From assembly GCA_020635915.1 (NCBI GenBank), contig JACJYU010000001.1, forward strand, positions 2,022,501-2,086,500: a stretch of DNA of 64,000 nt. The letters are read 5' to 3'. The position numbers and the translations under genes are program-made. The notes beneath the pieces are model-generated. The model was not told the DNA's origin, ran no database searches, and saw only the letters and a program-made list of their open reading frames with translations. The DNA is from Flammeovirgaceae bacterium (lineage in GTDB: Bacteria > Bacteroidota > Bacteroidia > Cytophagales > Cyclobacteriaceae). Of the stretch, positions 1-8,550 are shown piece by piece (positions within the stretch are counted from its first letter, which is position 1; each line of letters begins with the position of its first letter).

Positions 1-2
1 TA

Positions 3-491
3 TTGGAGGGCTATATCCAGGATAACTTCAAGCCCTATATTGCAGGGATACAGGCAAACCCGATTATTTTTTATTCGGTTTTTACCGTTTCCGAGATCGT
101 CTTCGGCCTTGTCCCCCCGGAATTTTTTATGATCGTGTACGTGCTCAACCACGTACCCTTGTCTGAGTATGCCATCAACTTGGCCGTGCTTACCATCATT
201 TCCTATGGTGCCGGTGTAACCGGCTATTATATCGGGAAAAATTTTTCAAAGACCGGGTTCTTTATCAGGATCAACGAAAGGTACCTAAGCGACTACCAAC
301 ACCAGATAAGGAAATATGGTGGCTACCTGGTGTTTGTAGGGGCGATCACGCCCATACCATTTTCTGCCATGTGCATGTTGGCGGGATCGATCAATTTCCC
401 GTTGCGGTCGTTCCTGTTGATCTCCATTACACGGATACTGAGGTTTGCCGTGTATGGATGGATGGTGTGGAGTTTTCCTAATATTTTTTAA
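3..491 (+). CDS. VTT/SNARE-associated-like membrane protein, 5' truncated by window edge
   Basis: The reading frame is open from the first bases and ends at a TAA at 489-491, leaving 162 residues. It is rich in membrane segments and ends with a stretch around GAITPIPFSAMCMLAGSI and a C-terminal hydrophobic helix, which resembles the VTT (DedA/YqaA-like) inner-membrane family. The first in-frame candidate start is a TTG at base 3, but the frame is open to the window edge, so the true start is probably upstream. Members are integral membrane proteins, some implicated in lipid scrambling or membrane homeostasis; no specific substrate can be inferred here. It converges on the penicillin-acylase gene. 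Family assignment is moderately sure, function is not. Confidence 0.6.
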   Translation: MEGYIQDNFKPYIAGIQANPIIFYSVFTVSEIVFGLVPPEFFMIVYVLNHVPLSEYAINLAVLTIISYGAGVTGYYIGKNFSKTGFFIRINERYLSDYQHQIRKYGGYLVFVGAITPIPFSAMCMLAGSINFPLRSFLLISITRILRFAVYGWMVWSFPNIF

Positions 492-495
492 ACAA

Positions 496-554
496 GCACA
501 AAGCCCCTTTGCGCGCAACGCTGTTCCCCGTGCAGGCGAAGAGGAGCCTTGTGC
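496..554. terminator. Long imperfect hairpin between convergent genes
   Basis: Bases 496-514 and 536-554 are complementary over 19 positions with about three mismatches and one wobble, forming a stem with a roughly 21-base loop. It fills the whole gap between two convergent stop codons (491 and 555). Neither side has a strong T-run, so it may be a bidirectional terminator or simply an mRNA 3'-end stabiliser. Confidence 0.45.
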
Positions 555-2954
555 CTAAGGTTTCAAAATGGTTGTTTCGTAAGCCGACTTTTCCACAAGC
601 GGTTTACTGAAAAACACTGGAAAGTGTTTGTCGTTTGCCCAAAGTGGGAACAGGTTGTCGTAAAACTTGTTGCCGGGGACACCACTTTGCCCGGGTGCAT
701 TGGTAAACATGGATTTGTCCCAGTCCTTGGTGTCCACCACAATCCTGAAAGTGGCCCCGTGGGTTTGGTTGTCCCCATTGCCCGTCATGCCGGGGGTGGA
801 GCCGTAACCCCCGCGTGGGTACGGCCCTACTTCCAGCTTTTTTCTTGTGGAAGCGTCCACGGCATTGCTCAGCGGGTGCTTAATGAGCACGTGGTGGTTC
901 TTTGCCTGGCCATAGGTCCATTTGCGCATGTCGGGGCCCAGTTTTTTGGAGAGGTCTGCCACGGCATCCTTTAGCGCGTTTATAATAAACCCATCCCTTG
1001 CGGCCACGGAGTTGGTGCCAAACTCAGGGCGCGCGGTCAATATCCAGTCGATTACCTTGCTGAGGGGAAGCGACCGCACCAGGTCCATTCCCTGTGACGG
1101 CACGAACAGGGGTTTTATATTTTCTTTCAGCCGCTCTTCCCATGCCTGATAAAGGGAAGGCTCAATAGCATTTTTATCCATTACAAAATCCCACTTGGCC
1201 AACATAAGCCGGGCGGCCTCAGTGGCTTTGTCATCGGACTTTAGTCCGTTGAGCAAGGGCACCAGGGTGCGGGCAGGGATGGACAGGTAATCGGTTTGCA
1301 GCCGCATCATATCGGCAATGGAAAACTTCCTGTTCATGGCCAGCACTTCATTGATGCGGTCTGCCCGGTAACTTTCGGCCCAGCTCCAGCCTACGGCATT
1401 GCGGTGTTCATAATTGTCGGGCACCAGGTTTTCGTTGGCGGTGGCCCAAAACCCTTTTTCAGGATTGTAGATATGCGGCAATGATTTGATGGGCAAAAAG
1501 CCTGCCCACTCATAACGGCCATCGCCAGGCACCGGCACCATGCCGCTCCAGCCCTTCCGCATGGGCGCCACGCCCACCACCTGCCATCCGATATTGCCTT
1601 TTTTGTCTGCCCATATCATGTTTTCGCCTGGCAGGTGGCTATAGGAGCAGGCCTCCCTGAACTCCTCCCAGGTTTTGGCCTGGTCCATCCTGAGGCTTGC
1701 CAGGTAAGGCGCACCGCCTACTTCCATCCATCCCGCCCGCACTGCATAGGCAATATTGTTTTTTTCGTCCATCAGGGTGACGGGCCCGTGCCGGGTATAG
1801 CGGTACTCTACATGTACGTCCGGTGCCCCCTTCACTTTGATCACATCCTTTATGATGTGCATATTTTCCCAGCCATCTTTGTACCTGTATTGGTCGCTGT
1901 TTTCGGGGTTCAGTTCATATACATACAAATCCTCACTATCGATTTCAAAAACGGTAAGCCCCCATGCACCATAATCGTTGTGGCCAATGGATACCCCGGG
2001 AATAGTCGGTTCGCCTCCCCCCACCACGTTCCATCCGGGAGCGTTGAGGTGTACCATATACCGGAGGGAAGGGGCAGAGATGGAACGGTGCGGGTCGTTG
2101 GCGAGCAGCGGGTACCCACTTTGTGAGTAGCGTCCGCTCACTATCCAGTTGTTGCTGCCGATGATTTGCCTTTCTTCGTCCAAAACGCCTTGTCGTGCTT
2201 CTTCGTCCAATTTTACCAGGTAACGAAACTCTTCCATATTGGCATTTGCACTGGCCACTAAGTCCTCAGGGGCAAATTGGATGGGGCGCCTAAAGGCATT
2301 GTACAGCCCTATCACATCGTCTGATAGCCGCTCCGCATTAATGGCAGGGTCTATGTCCAGCACCGGGTCACCAGGGCCATAGTTTTGTATTTCCTTCACT
2401 TTTTCGGCCCCGAGCCTCGCCACCATCCTTCCCACGCCCACCTCTTCGGTAAGGTTCATGACCAATCCCTGGTGGCGGGAAATGACGATATCGGGAGTCC
2501 ACTTTTGGGGCTTGGTGCCCAGGAGCGCAAACTCCAGGGGCAACAAGCCCGGGTTTTTTTCGGTTTCGCTGATATAGGCGTTCACGCCCTCTGTATAGGC
2601 GGTGATTATGGCTTCCCCATGCTCATGGTAATGGTTGAGCTCCTGCTTTAAATTTCCCCTGAAGCGGAAAAGCCTGGCGCCAATGTCCCTGTTTATTTCC
2701 CTTGGCCCGAGCAATTCCGCCACGGTACCGGTGGCCTGCCGCCTCCACATTTCAAATTGGAACAACCTGTCTTTGGCCGCACAATAGCCCTGTGCGAAGA
2801 AAAGGTCATGTTCGTTTTTTGCGTAGATGTGGTTTATGCCATAATTATCGCGTACTACCTCCACCGGCTCCTGCAAGCCGGGGACCTGGAGCGAGGGTTG
2901 CCCGAAAACGAGCAAAGGGAGCAACAAAGGGAGGGAGAGGATGGCTTTTTTCAT
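555..2954 (-). CDS. Penicillin acylase (penicillin amidase) family N-terminal-nucleophile hydrolase
   Basis: A 799-residue protein with a clear signal peptide (MKKAILSLPLLLPLLVFGQ), so exported to the periplasm. The family is made as a precursor that cuts itself into alpha and beta chains, leaving a beta-chain N-terminal serine as nucleophile. That junction is visible as IIGSNNWIVSG, with Ser267 the predicted catalytic residue and Asn268/Asn269 following, as usual. The N-terminal half shows the alpha-chain block (NYGINHIYAKNEHDLFFAQGY) and the C-terminal third the GNGDNQTHGATFR block. Family members hydrolyse amide bonds of beta-lactams, acyl-homoserine lactones or other N-acyl compounds; the natural substrate cannot be told from sequence. 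It is transcribed alone on the minus strand. Length matches the family. Confidence 0.92.
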   Translation of the reverse strand: MKKAILSLPLLLPLLVFGQPSLQVPGLQEPVEVVRDNYGINHIYAKNEHDLFFAQGYCAAKDRLFQFEMWRRQATGTVAELLGPREINRDIGARLFRFRGNLKQELNHYHEHGEAIITAYTEGVNAYISETEKNPGLLPLEFALLGTKPQKWTPDIVISRHQGLVMNLTEEVGVGRMVARLGAEKVKEIQNYGPGDPVLDIDPAINAERLSDDVIGLYNAFRRPIQFAPEDLVASANANMEEFRYLVKLDEEARQGVLDEERQIIGSNNWIVSGRYSQSGYPLLANDPHRSISAPSLRYMVHLNAPGWNVVGGGEPTIPGVSIGHNDYGAWGLTVFEIDSEDLYVYELNPENSDQYRYKDGWENMHIIKDVIKVKGAPDVHVEYRYTRHGPVTLMDEKNNIAYAVRAGWMEVGGAPYLASLRMDQAKTWEEFREACSYSHLPGENMIWADKKGNIGWQVVGVAPMRKGWSGMVPVPGDGRYEWAGFLPIKSLPHIYNPEKGFWATANENLVPDNYEHRNAVGWSWAESYRADRINEVLAMNRKFSIADMMRLQTDYLSIPARTLVPLLNGLKSDDKATEAARLMLAKWDFVMDKNAIEPSLYQAWEERLKENIKPLFVPSQGMDLVRSLPLSKVIDWILTARPEFGTNSVAARDGFIINALKDAVADLSKKLGPDMRKWTYGQAKNHHVLIKHPLSNAVDASTRKKLEVGPYPRGGYGSTPGMTGNGDNQTHGATFRIVVDTKDWDKSMFTNAPGQSGVPGNKFYDNLFPLWANDKHFPVFFSKPLVEKSAYETTILKP

Positions 2955-3037
2955 AAGGTCGGGTTTAAAGCAAAAACTAACACTTAGGGCAGAAAAGTAA
3001 AAACAAAAATGTGATGATTGGCATCAGCGCACTGGGC

Positions 3038-4291
3038 CTAGGCGGGCGTGGCTTCGTCCAGATGGTCGAGGTAGGTCAGCTCTTTGGCTTTCCAGGCCGT
3101 AATGCCCACGGTAAGGAGCGTCATGGTGCCACCAAATACCACCGAGGCGACCACTCCCATAAATTTGGCCGTGACCCCAGACTCGAAGGCTCCAATCTCA
3201 TTTGAAGACCCAATAAAGATGCTGTTTACTGCCGAAACCCTCCCCTTCATGTTTTCGGGCGTCCGGGTCTGGATCAAGGTGCTGCGTATGATCATGCTGA
3301 TGCTGTCGAACATGCCGCTGAGCATGAGCATGCAAAGCGAAAAGATAAAGCTGGTGGACAGCCCAAAGGCTATCATGCTAATGCCAAACCCGGCCACGCA
3401 ATACAACATCACTTTGCCGGTGTTCCTGTGGATGGGATGGTGCGTGATGTACAACGCCATGATAACCGCTCCCAGGGCGGGCGCTGCCCGCAGCATGCCC
3501 AGCCCTTGTGGGCCTACTTCCAAAATTTCGGCCGCAAAAATGGGCAACAGGGCAACGGCACCCCCGAATAGGACGGCAAACATGTCGAGGCTTATGGCGC
3601 CCAGGATTATTTGGGTGTTCATTACGAATTGCAGCCCCGACTTTATTTTTTGCCTTACCCCCTGCTCCTGCGAAACGGGGGGAACAGGCCGCGAAGGAAT
3701 GGCCATATAAAAGCAAAGCGCGGCAACAACGAACAAGGCATCCAATAAATAGGAAGCACTGATGCCCCACAAAGCATACATAAAGCCCGCCAGCATAGGG
3801 CCCACGATGGAACCTACCAGCCAAAAGGTGGTGTTTAAGGAAACCGCATTGGCGTAGAGGTGGCGGGGGATCAATTGGGGCATAAATGAAAAATTGGCCG
3901 GGGACAAAAAGCCACGGGCCAGGCCGCTAAGGAAAATGACCAGGTAGATGGGAAAGGCTCCAAACCGGAGAATGGATTGGCCGGGGGGGAGGGTAAAAAG
4001 CAGCAGTGCAAGGGCACACATCAGGAGCAGCGTTATGGTACCCAATATTATTTTTTTCCGGGACACCATATCGGCCACATAGCCCGCGTACAAGGACACG
4101 GTGATGGCAGGCACCGCTTCGGTTAGCCCGATCAGCCCCAGGGCCAGGGGGTCACGTGTGATTTCGTACAATTGCCACCCTACAATGGTGGCCTGTATTT
4201 GAATGGCCAGCGTGGCACATTGCCGCGCCAATAGGAAGAAACGAAAATCCCTGATTTGCAAAGCGGCATAGGGACCTGGCTTTACTGTCAT
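3038..4291 (-). CDS. MFS transporter, EntS/MFS_3-like exporter
   Basis: A 417-residue polytopic protein with about 12 hydrophobic segments. The N-terminal block (RDFRFFLLARQCATLAIQIQ, then GWQLYEITRDPLALGLIGL) is typical of the MFS_3 / enterobactin-exporter-like branch of the major facilitator superfamily, and ADMVSRKKI forms the conserved loop between helices 2 and 3. Such proteins use the proton gradient to export small molecules such as siderophores or drugs; the substrate is unknown here. Its start overlaps the stop of the upstream NadR-like kinase by four bases, so the two are translationally coupled. Confidence 0.88.
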   Translation of the reverse strand: MTVKPGPYAALQIRDFRFFLLARQCATLAIQIQATIVGWQLYEITRDPLALGLIGLTEAVPAITVSLYAGYVADMVSRKKIILGTITLLLMCALALLLFTLPPGQSILRFGAFPIYLVIFLSGLARGFLSPANFSFMPQLIPRHLYANAVSLNTTFWLVGSIVGPMLAGFMYALWGISASYLLDALFVVAALCFYMAIPSRPVPPVSQEQGVRQKIKSGLQFVMNTQIILGAISLDMFAVLFGGAVALLPIFAAEILEVGPQGLGMLRAAPALGAVIMALYITHHPIHRNTGKVMLYCVAGFGISMIAFGLSTSFIFSLCMLMLSGMFDSISMIIRSTLIQTRTPENMKGRVSAVNSIFIGSSNEIGAFESGVTAKFMGVVASVVFGGTMTLLTVGITAWKAKELTYLDHLDEATPA

Positions 4292-4830
4292 CCTTCCGTC
4301 AATAAGCCTTCAATTGCTTTAATGGCCGTAGCCCTCCGCGCAGCCCGTTCCCCTTTGATTTCCACAAATGGGGTTCCCTGTTGTGCCAACTCCTTTTTGT
4401 AAATTCCCCACAACTCTTCCCTTTTGTCCGGGTGCTCGCGCAACGGGTCTTCCTGCCAGGGTATGTCTATGTAGGTCAGCAGGTACAGGTCGTAGGCCCT
4501 GGAGTTGATCAATTGAAGGATTTCCCCACTGCAACGCCCGTACTTGAAGTTGCTCCAGACTTTTATCACCAACAGATTGGTGTCGCAGATCAATACCCGG
4601 TTGGCTTCCGGCATCCATTCTTCCTCCAGCCGCACCTGGCCATGGGCGATTTTCAACAAATCGCTTTCCGAGTAGGGGGCGTTCAAATTATCCAGGTAGG
4701 CCCGTGCATACTCTGAAACCCACACGGTGCCGAAGTGTTGGGCCAGGTATTCGGACAATTCCGATTTGCCCGTGCACTCGGGGCCGATAATGGCGATTTT
4801 TTTAATGTCTTGCGAAGGTGTGCTTGCCAT
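4288..4830 (-). CDS. NadR-like ATPase / ribosylnicotinamide-kinase-type P-loop protein
   Basis: A 180-residue protein beginning MASTPSQDIKKIAIIGPECT; this ATG at 4828-4830 is preferred to an in-frame ATG 57 bases upstream because the P-loop then sits near the N terminus as in the family. Walker A is GPECTGKS (residues 16-23), followed by the VSEYARAYL block and CDTNLLVIKVW, both characteristic of the C-terminal kinase domain of NadR (AAA_28), which phosphorylates ribosylnicotinamide in NAD salvage. The NMN adenylyltransferase domain of full NadR is absent. No PnuC transporter is in this window. It overlaps the downstream MFS gene by 4 bases. Substrate is inferred from family only. Confidence 0.75.
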   Translation of the reverse strand: MASTPSQDIKKIAIIGPECTGKSELSEYLAQHFGTVWVSEYARAYLDNLNAPYSESDLLKIAHGQVRLEEEWMPEANRVLICDTNLLVIKVWSNFKYGRCSGEILQLINSRAYDLYLLTYIDIPWQEDPLREHPDKREELWGIYKKELAQQGTPFVEIKGERAARRATAIKAIEGLLTEG

Positions 4831-5060
4831 GGTTGGGTGCGGCTGGTTGCTGTTGTGGGCACCTGGCTGGCCTGCAAAAAGGGCCATTTATCGTTTAATT
4901 CCCGCGGTGCCCGAATTTGTTGCAATTAGGGCATAAGAAGGCCAATTTTCAATATATTGGTGCATATATTTAACCTGGAAACAATGCCGCCCAGGCCGGG
5001 GGAACAAGGCCAATATTTTGTTCCCAGGCATGGGCCAACGGCCATCTTTCCGTTAAACCA

Positions 5061-6494
5061 TTGAAGGTGAAGAGAAGAAAACTACTCAAGCAACTGGGCT
5101 TTGGCCTTTCTGGCGGATTGTTGCTGCCGCAATTGCTGGCTTCGTGCAGCGAGGATGATCCGGGCCCGGAGGTGCCCTATGACGGTGACGTGGTGGTGAT
5201 CGGTGCCGGTGCCGCAGGGTTGTACACGGCTGACATCCTTAAGGCCAAGGGCATAAAGGTTGCCATTTTGGAGGCTGGCAACCAAATCGGGGGCAGGGTG
5301 CGTTCCCTTCGCAACCAACAGGATTTGATCAACTTGTCGGTGGCGGATTTTCCGGTGGAGTTGGGCGCAGAGGTCATCTATGGTTCCGATTCGATATGGG
5401 GCACCAACCTTAAAAACTTCTCGGTCAATGCCATCGGTATTGACGAGGTCTCCACGGACCGGTATGTTTTGGACAATATTGCAAAGCTGGCCGAAGACTG
5501 GAATGTAGATGGCGACTTTGTGAATGCGCAAAATTTTGTTGAAAGCCTTCAAAGCTTTTCGGGATCAGGAGTAACAGTGGAGCAGGCAGCAAGTGGCTTG
5601 CCCGCCCGGGTAAAAGCCCTGGTCAATTCACAAATTGGGAATTTGTATGGCTCTTCCAACACTACCCTGGGTATGGCTGGCGTATCGGAGGCATTGCAAG
5701 CCAGAACACATGATGGTGCTCGATTGGCCTTAAAGACCAACCCCATGCAGGATTTCCTTATTTTCAGGTTTGACCAGGTGAGGGATTTGGTCCAGCTCAA
5801 TACCCAGGTAACCGCCATTGATGCCACCGGGGAAAAGGTTGTGGTCACGGACGCCAATGGCAACCAATTGGAAACCAGTAAAGTGGTGGTGACCGTGCCG
5901 CTGGCCATCTTGAAGAAAAACGTGATTTCGTTCAGCCCCGGGCTGCCCGCGCCCATGGTTTCGGCCATGGGCAGGATAGGCATGGACCACTCCATTCGTG
6001 TGGTGATCGATTTCAAGAAGAATTTCTGGGGCGGCACGACAGGGTTTATCTGGGGCGGCACCTCTTTCCCAAATTGCTTCAGTGCCGGGGTGGGCAGGAG
6101 CGAATTCAACCAAACCTTGTCCATTACCATCAATGGGCCAAAAGCCGTTGAGCTATCTGCACAAGGGCCGGACATGGTAAACACGATTTTGGCCGAATTG
6201 GACGCCATCTACGCTAGGCAGGCCACGCAGTTTGTGAGGAGGGACCTCAACACCAACGAAGTGCTGTCCGTGATACAGGACTGGGGGAAAGACGAGTTTA
6301 TTCAAGGAGGCTATTCTTATCCGATGGCTTCCGCCACCGGGGAAGACCGCGAAGCATTGGGGGCGCCCATTGGCGGCAAAGTGTTTTTTGCAGGGGAGGC
6401 CACCGACACCAGTGGCGATGCAGGGACCATTAATGGTGCATTGGCTTCGGCCGAACGGGTGGCCGAGGAATTGATAAAATCAATAACGGGCTGA
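5061..6494 (+). CDS. Flavin monoamine oxidase family protein, predicted Tat-exported lipoprotein
   Basis: A 477-residue FAD-dependent amine oxidase. The N terminus reads KVKRRKLLKQLGFGL, then a hydrophobic stretch and LLASC (Cys29). It therefore looks like a twin-arginine signal with a lipobox, consistent with export of a folded flavoprotein and lipid anchoring. The dinucleotide-binding motif VVVIGAGAAGLY lies at residues 44-55, with the E-A-GNQIGGRVRS block after it. The C-terminal FAD-contact region (VFFAGEATD, GTINGALASAERVA) is complete. The start is TTG at 5061 or GTG at 5067; both keep the signal. Family members oxidise primary amines to aldehydes with release of ammonia and peroxide; the substrate is unknown. 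It converges on thioredoxin and stands alone. Confidence 0.88.
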   Translation: MKVKRRKLLKQLGFGLSGGLLLPQLLASCSEDDPGPEVPYDGDVVVIGAGAAGLYTADILKAKGIKVAILEAGNQIGGRVRSLRNQQDLINLSVADFPVELGAEVIYGSDSIWGTNLKNFSVNAIGIDEVSTDRYVLDNIAKLAEDWNVDGDFVNAQNFVESLQSFSGSGVTVEQAASGLPARVKALVNSQIGNLYGSSNTTLGMAGVSEALQARTHDGARLALKTNPMQDFLIFRFDQVRDLVQLNTQVTAIDATGEKVVVTDANGNQLETSKVVVTVPLAILKKNVISFSPGLPAPMVSAMGRIGMDHSIRVVIDFKKNFWGGTTGFIWGGTSFPNCFSAGVGRSEFNQTLSITINGPKAVELSAQGPDMVNTILAELDAIYARQATQFVRRDLNTNEVLSVIQDWGKDEFIQGGYSYPMASATGEDREALGAPIGGKVFFAGEATDTSGDAGTINGALASAERVAEELIKSITG

Positions 6495-6523
6495 CCGCAG
6501 CCTGGCCTCGGACCCAAGGGCCA

Positions 6524-6835
6524 TTACCGGGGCAAATATTGGGAGGTTATGGATTTCAATTGATGGGCGGTGACCATCCCGGACTGCCTCCAAAGGATTT
6601 TCCCCTTCTGAAATAGGATGAAGGTAGGCACGCCCTGGATTTGATAGGCCAGGGCCGCGTTCTGGTTTTTGTCAACATCCACCTTAATGACCCTGACCTT
6701 GTCCCCCATTTCTTTGGAAAAATCCTGAAGCACGGGCGCCATCATCTTGCACGGCCCGCACCATTCCGCAAAAAAATCCACCAGCACAGGCTTTTCGTCC
6801 TGGATCAAATCATTAAAGGTCTTTTTACCGGCCAT
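6524..6835 (-). CDS. Thioredoxin
   Basis: A 103-residue cytoplasmic thioredoxin without a signal peptide. The active site WCGPCK places the redox cysteines at residues 26 and 29, the cis-proline loop is GVPTFILF, and the length is that of classical thioredoxins. It reduces protein disulfides using electrons from thioredoxin reductase. It lies downstream of a TauE/SafE permease on the same strand with a 69-base gap. The genome may carry other thioredoxins, so no gene symbol is assigned. Confidence 0.93.
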   Translation of the reverse strand: MAGKKTFNDLIQDEKPVLVDFFAEWCGPCKMMAPVLQDFSKEMGDKVRVIKVDVDKNQNAALAYQIQGVPTFILFQKGKILWRQSGMVTAHQLKSITSQYLPR

Positions 6836-6904
6836 ATCCCTATAGTAATGGTGAGGTGGTGCAAAGGTCGGGAATGACCGCCAAAAGTTGCGTGACGAAA
6901 GTCA

Positions 6905-7690
6905 CTATTGATAAAAGATTTCCTTGACCAGTATCCAGCATCCCATGGCCAGGGTGAGCCATCCAAAGGCCACCTTTAGGTGTTCCCCCTTGATCATGGT
7001 GGAAAGCCAATTGCCAATGAAAATGCCGGCAATGGCAAGTGCCGTTATGGACAATAGGAACGGCCATTGGATTTCGAGGTTGAGGATATCGCCAGTAAAA
7101 CCGATGAGGGAATTAAAGGCAATAATGAACAAGGAAGTCCCTGCCGCCACTTTCATGGGCTGGCCTGCCAACAGTACCAGTGCGGGGATGATGAGGAACC
7201 CGCCCCCGGCACCTACCAGCCCGGTCAACAGCCCTATCATAAGGGCAAGCACCAGCAAGTACATTACACCTGCCTCCTTCGGGCCCACGGCACTGTTGCG
7301 CTTTCGCACCATGGAATAGGAAGCGGCCATCATCAATACCGCAAACAGGCCCAGCAACAACATCCTTTTGGTAATGACCAGGTATGGCAAACCCACAATG
7401 ATGTCGGGAAGGGCCGGCACTATCCATTTGCGGGCAACAAAAACGGCCGCCAGGGAGGGGATGCCAAACACCAACCCTATTTTAAAGTTGACCAGCCCCT
7501 TTTTTCTTTTTGAAAATGTGCCCACGGCACTGGTGGCGCCCACGATGAAAAGGGAATAGGCAGTGGCGTCAACAGGGCCCACCTGGAACAAATACACCAG
7601 GATGGGGATGGCCAGGATGGAGCCGCCACTTCCCAGCAGGCCCAGGATGAGGCCAATGAACAGGGAAGCGGTATAGCCGAGGAACATCAA
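6905..7690 (-). CDS. TauE/SafE family sulfite/anion exporter
   Basis: A 261-residue integral membrane protein with about eight hydrophobic helices. The two internal repeats are visible: GLILGLLGSGGSILAIPILVY near the N terminus and GLLTGLVGAGGGFLIIPAL in the second half, the paired glycine-rich signatures of the TauE/SafE family. Members move small oxidised sulfur or carbon anions across the inner membrane; specificity cannot be assigned. It sits between the RlpA-like gene (32 bases upstream) and thioredoxin on the same strand, so the three may be co-transcribed. Confidence 0.88.
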   Translation of the reverse strand: MMFLGYTASLFIGLILGLLGSGGSILAIPILVYLFQVGPVDATAYSLFIVGATSAVGTFSKRKKGLVNFKIGLVFGIPSLAAVFVARKWIVPALPDIIVGLPYLVITKRMLLLGLFAVLMMAASYSMVRKRNSAVGPKEAGVMYLLVLALMIGLLTGLVGAGGGFLIIPALVLLAGQPMKVAAGTSLFIIAFNSLIGFTGDILNLEIQWPFLLSITALAIAGIFIGNWLSTMIKGEHLKVAFGWLTLAMGCWILVKEIFYQ

Positions 7691-7722
7691 ACAGAAGGGC
7701 CTTTAAGGGTTAAGGATTTGCC

Positions 7723-8406
7723 TCACAAACGATCGAACTGCACAATAAACGCGTCTGGGAATTTTTTCTTCACATCGTCCAAAAGCCCGCTGGCCTTTGC
7801 CCTTTTGGGGAACTGGCCCAGGATAATGCTGTAATACTTGATCCCGTTGATCACTTTTACCTGGATGGCCACATCCCTTTTATATGAGTTCTTCAGGTTT
7901 TCGGACAGGCGCATGAGGTTTACCAATTCCTGGTAGGTCCCGATTTGCACCCCAAAGCCCCTGGGCCTGAGCCGGGATATGGAGAGTTCGTAAAATTCCT
8001 TTTCATCGACCGAAACTTGTCCTATGGCCACGGGCAGGGTCTTGCCCTTGCCATCCCCTGCATCCACCACCTCCACTTTTACTTCTGCCAGGCCGAGGTT
8101 TACAAAGCCCAGTTTTTCAGCGGCAGACCTTGAGAGGTCAATGATCCGGCCATCCACATAAGGCCCACGGTCGTTGATCACTACTTCCACGGCCTGGTTG
8201 TTGGCCAGGTTGGTCACCCTCACTTTGGTGCCAAAGGGGAGCGTTTTATGGGCGGCCGTGAGTTTGTTGTGCCTGTACTTTTCACCACTGGCGGTGGGCC
8301 TTCCTTCAAATTTGTCGGCATAAAAGGAGGCCTTGCCTGTTTGCACCTGGGCGTAGGCGCCCAATGAAAGGGCCAGTAGGGCGGACAATAGGTTTAGTCG
8401 GGTCAT
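7723..8406 (-). CDS. rlpA: RlpA-like septal ring protein with C-terminal SPOR domain
   Basis: Starting at the ATG at 8404-8406 gives 227 residues with a clean signal peptide (MTRLNLLSALLALSLGAYAQ); an upstream in-frame ATG would add 13 non-signal residues. Residues about 22-110 form the double-psi beta-barrel of RlpA, with GKASFYADKFEGRPTASGE, LPFGTKVRVTN and NDRGPYVDGRIIDLS visible. The C-terminal part (VQIGTYQELVNLMRLSENL through PDAFIVQF) matches a SPOR domain, which binds denuded peptidoglycan at division septa. RlpA proteins cleave naked glycan strands or act structurally at the septum. No lipobox is evident, so it is probably a soluble periplasmic form. Confidence 0.88.
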   Translation of the reverse strand: MTRLNLLSALLALSLGAYAQVQTGKASFYADKFEGRPTASGEKYRHNKLTAAHKTLPFGTKVRVTNLANNQAVEVVINDRGPYVDGRIIDLSRSAAEKLGFVNLGLAEVKVEVVDAGDGKGKTLPVAIGQVSVDEKEFYELSISRLRPRGFGVQIGTYQELVNLMRLSENLKNSYKRDVAIQVKVINGIKYYSIILGQFPKRAKASGLLDDVKKKFPDAFIVQFDRL

Positions 8407-8508
8407 GGGTTTGGCATTGGGGCCGTTTATCGGGTTTTGGAACAAGGTTGCCCGTAAAGTTAATCAGATAAATTGGAGGGGGGCAATGGGGTTGTCCTCA
8501 AATTAGGT

Positions 8509-8516
8509 TAGCTTTG
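8509..8516 (+). promoter_or_regulatory. Candidate -7 box upstream of guaB
   Basis: TAGCTTTG fits the Bacteroidota -7 consensus TAnnTTTG exactly. Transcription would start near 8523, giving a leader of about 28 bases before guaB. A well-spaced -33 TTTG is not evident; a GTTG at 8491-8494 is closer than usual. Confidence 0.4.
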
Positions 8517-8550
8517 CCGGGCAAATAATGGTTCGTAAATATTATTTGCT

